Origin: Nitrososphaerota archaeon
GTDB lineage: Archaea > Thermoproteota > Nitrososphaeria > Nitrososphaerales > JACPRH01
NCBI GenBank assembly: GCA_016190055.1
Contig: JACPRH010000001.1
Coordinates: forward strand, 1 to 42,716
DNA: 42,716 nt
Reading direction: 5' to 3'
A program made the translations under genes and the position numbers. Positions 41,221 through 42,716 of this stretch are shown piece by piece. The notes beneath the pieces are model-generated. The model had not been told where the DNA came from, made no database searches, and saw nothing but the letters and a program-made list of their open reading frames with translations. The first letter of the stretch is position 1; every line of letters begins with the position of its first letter.

Positions 41221-42138
41221 ATGCAGCGATTCACATCTCTTTGGGATGCAGAGCGGTTGAGGAATACGCTACCATACCTCTTCATTATTCCAGCAATCCT
41301 CGTACTACTGCTGGTGGAGGGATACCCGATCGCTTACTCGCTATACCTTAGTGTAACCGAGTTCAACCCCACAACTCCAGAGCCGGTATACATCGGTGCA
41401 GCCAACTACCTGAAGATGATAACTGATGCCAGCTTCTGGACATCAGTCAGAGTCACCTTACTCTACGTTTTCGGAACAGTAACCCTGTCCTTCCTACTTG
41501 GCTTAACCTTCGCCATGCTCATCTTTCGAGACAAAGGCTTCAGGCGTCTACAGACCATCTTGATTCTGCCCATAGCTGTTTCACCCATAATCGCCGGAAT
41601 ATTCTTTGCACCCCCAGCGATCTGGGATGATTTCAATGTAGTTCTCAAATATGATCTTGGGCTACCGATGGTCAACGTATTCGATCCGAACCTGGCCTTT
41701 ACGTTCATCGTTGTTTCAGACGCTTGGCTCTGGACACCGCTCTTTATGCTGGTCATACTGAGTGTACTTCAGACAATACCTAAAGGAATCTTCGAAGCAG
41801 CGGAGATTCATGGTGCCTCAGCATGGCAGAGCTTCAGACAAGTAACTTTACCGATGCTCATGAGGAGCCCAGTTATCTACATAATTGTCGCGATACGCTC
41901 GATCGATGCGTTTAGATCCTTTGAGATTCCCTTCACATGGGCAGGATGGATTGGTCAAGAAAGCATTGGGACACCAATAGATACGTTGAGCCTGATGATG
42001 TATAAGATGCTGAGCTTCCCGGTCTACGGATCACCTTACTCATACATCGCAACTATAGCGCTTACACTACTACTCATAAGCCTAGTTGTGACAACCATCA
42101 TCCTGAGAGTTGGACGACGAACCTGGGAGGCACGTTAA
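41221..42138 (+). CDS. Sugar ABC transporter permease, MalF type
   Basis: The 305-residue protein has six membrane helices with the family N-terminal pattern LPYLFIIPAILVLLLVEGYPIAYSLYLSVTEFNPTTPEPVYIGAANYL and the EAA coupling loop EAAEIHGASAWQSFRQVTLPML. It forms a heterodimer with the MalG-type permease that follows. The likely substrate is a sugar or oligosaccharide, perhaps released by the GH5 protein, but only the family supports this. ATG 41221 fits the membrane topology; a longer frame back to 40954 is antisense to cooT and rejected. The start of transcription is unclear because the intergenic region is only 49 bases. Confidence 0.9.
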   Translation: MQRFTSLWDAERLRNTLPYLFIIPAILVLLLVEGYPIAYSLYLSVTEFNPTTPEPVYIGAANYLKMITDASFWTSVRVTLLYVFGTVTLSFLLGLTFAMLIFRDKGFRRLQTILILPIAVSPIIAGIFFAPPAIWDDFNVVLKYDLGLPMVNVFDPNLAFTFIVVSDAWLWTPLFMLVILSVLQTIPKGIFEAAEIHGASAWQSFRQVTLPMLMRSPVIYIIVAIRSIDAFRSFEIPFTWAGWIGQESIGTPIDTLSLMMYKMLSFPVYGSPYSYIATIALTLLLISLVVTTIILRVGRRTWEAR

Positions 42139-42141
42139 ACT

Positions 42142-42716
42142 TTGAATCAAGACATCAAACGTAAACTGCGCAAAGCGCGGCGTACACTAATCTACGTCTT
42201 GGTCTGCCTGTGGGTCCTTTGGCCAATTTCCATCATGATTTTGGAGAGCTTCCGCATAGATCTCAGCCCGCTCCTAGCGGGAAAAGGAGTAGGATGGATA
42301 GGAGGCGTTCCATTCTTCAGCGGTGGATTTCGGCCTAGCACAATCAATTACTTTAACGCCTTCGCCTTCGACGCGTTTCCAATACTTGTCTTTAACACGG
42401 TGATAATCGCACTTTCAAGCGTTTTGACAAGCTTAGTGATAGGAACTCCAGCGGCATTCACCTTGGCTAGGCATCACTTCCGAGGCAAGGGCCTATTTGA
42501 GTTCCTGATACTGATATTGAGGACAATCTCACCCTTCGCTGTAATTGTGCCCTTCTACTCGATTTACGCGCATATCGGTCTCTGGGACACCTATCAAGGT
42601 ATGATGGTAGTCTACTGGGTGATAAATCTGCCCGTAGTCGTATGGATGATGCGCGGCTTCTTCCAAGACATTCCTCGAGACATCTGGGAGGCGGCTTCCG
42701 TCTACGGCGCATCCGA
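42142..42716 (+). CDS. Sugar ABC transporter permease, MalG type (partial, cut by window end)
   Basis: A TTG at 42142, three bases after the MalF-type stop, opens a frame that runs off the window (191 codons visible). It reads QDIKRKLRKARRTLIYVLVCLWVLWPIS, then TINYFNAFAFDAFPILVFNTVIIALSSVLTSLVIGTPAAFTLARHHFRGKG, the standard MalG pattern, and the start of the EAA loop (RDIWEAASVYGAS) at the edge. The sixth helix and C terminus lie outside. The gene has no in-window stop and so is easily missed by a reading-frame search that requires one. It is co-transcribed with the MalF-type gene. A solute-binding protein and an ATPase should be nearby beyond the window. Confidence 0.92.
   Translation, partial: MNQDIKRKLRKARRTLIYVLVCLWVLWPISIMILESFRIDLSPLLAGKGVGWIGGVPFFSGGFRPSTINYFNAFAFDAFPILVFNTVIIALSSVLTSLVIGTPAAFTLARHHFRGKGLFEFLILILRTISPFAVIVPFYSIYAHIGLWDTYQGMMVVYWVINLPVVVWMMRGFFQDIPRDIWEAASVYGAS

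Noticed and set aside
41172-41285. N-terminal extension of the CooT-like gene to 41285.
   Set aside because: It overlaps the divergent permease start and places 38 unrelated residues before the MC start that carries the nickel ligand.

Overview
The window looks archaeal, most likely from the Thermoproteota (TACK), near the Nitrososphaeria or Bathyarchaeia. This placement is an inference. It rests on aIF1A, archaease, TATA-type promoters about 26-30 bases before start codons (many transcripts apparently leaderless), frequent GTG and TTG starts, a tRNA without encoded CCA, and archaeal surface-protein features such as a PGF-pre-PGF-type domain and Ser/Thr-rich stalks with a C-terminal membrane anchor.

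Layout: 0.2-8.2 kb holds mixed housekeeping and unknown genes: a ribbon-helix-helix protein, a methyltransferase, a medium-chain dehydrogenase, a GyrI-like protein, a multihaem cytochrome c, tRNA-Ser(UGA), an alpha/beta hydrolase, a broken membrane-protein gene, archaease and thioredoxin. 8.2-13.8 kb is a branched-chain amino acid operon reading leftward (ilvB-ilvN-leuA-leuC-leuD); ilvD sits alone at 34.0-35.7 kb, and ilvC and leuB are not in the window. 14.1-16.2 kb carries an MscL-type channel and an odd zinc-ribbon protein with a C-terminal cysteine cluster resembling that of HhH-GPD DNA glycosylases. 16.9-21.6 kb is one very large secreted protein: an N-terminal propeller-like region, alternating PEGA and beta-sandwich-like repeats, and a C-terminal GH5 glycosidase.

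21.9-31.7 kb is the most unusual part, a block of redox genes. It has a di-haem-type cytochrome b, a PGF-pre-PGF surface protein, a blue-copper protein, an operon of two separate CuA-domain proteins around a NosR/NapH-type membrane polyferredoxin, a DsbA-like protein, and an operon of a 53-residue membrane protein, a second cytochrome b, a Tat-signal four-cluster ferredoxin and an aldehyde:ferredoxin-oxidoreductase-family (W/Mo pterin) enzyme. No haem-copper oxidase subunit I, nitrous oxide reductase catalytic domain or other known terminal reductase is present. The genes suggest a membrane electron-transfer system moving electrons between a tungsten/molybdenum enzyme, quinone, copper centres and perhaps the two multihaem cytochromes (3.8-5.0 kb and 36.9-37.4 kb).

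31.9-42.7 kb contains aIF1A (possibly with an ATC start), a DUF362 protein, ilvD, a CDF cation exporter, a five-haem cytochrome, an ABC-2 exporter pair, a cooT-cooC-cooC nickel-handling operon, and two MalF/MalG-type sugar transporter permeases, the second cut off by the window edge. I saw no CRISPR array, insertion sequence, rRNA or integrase.
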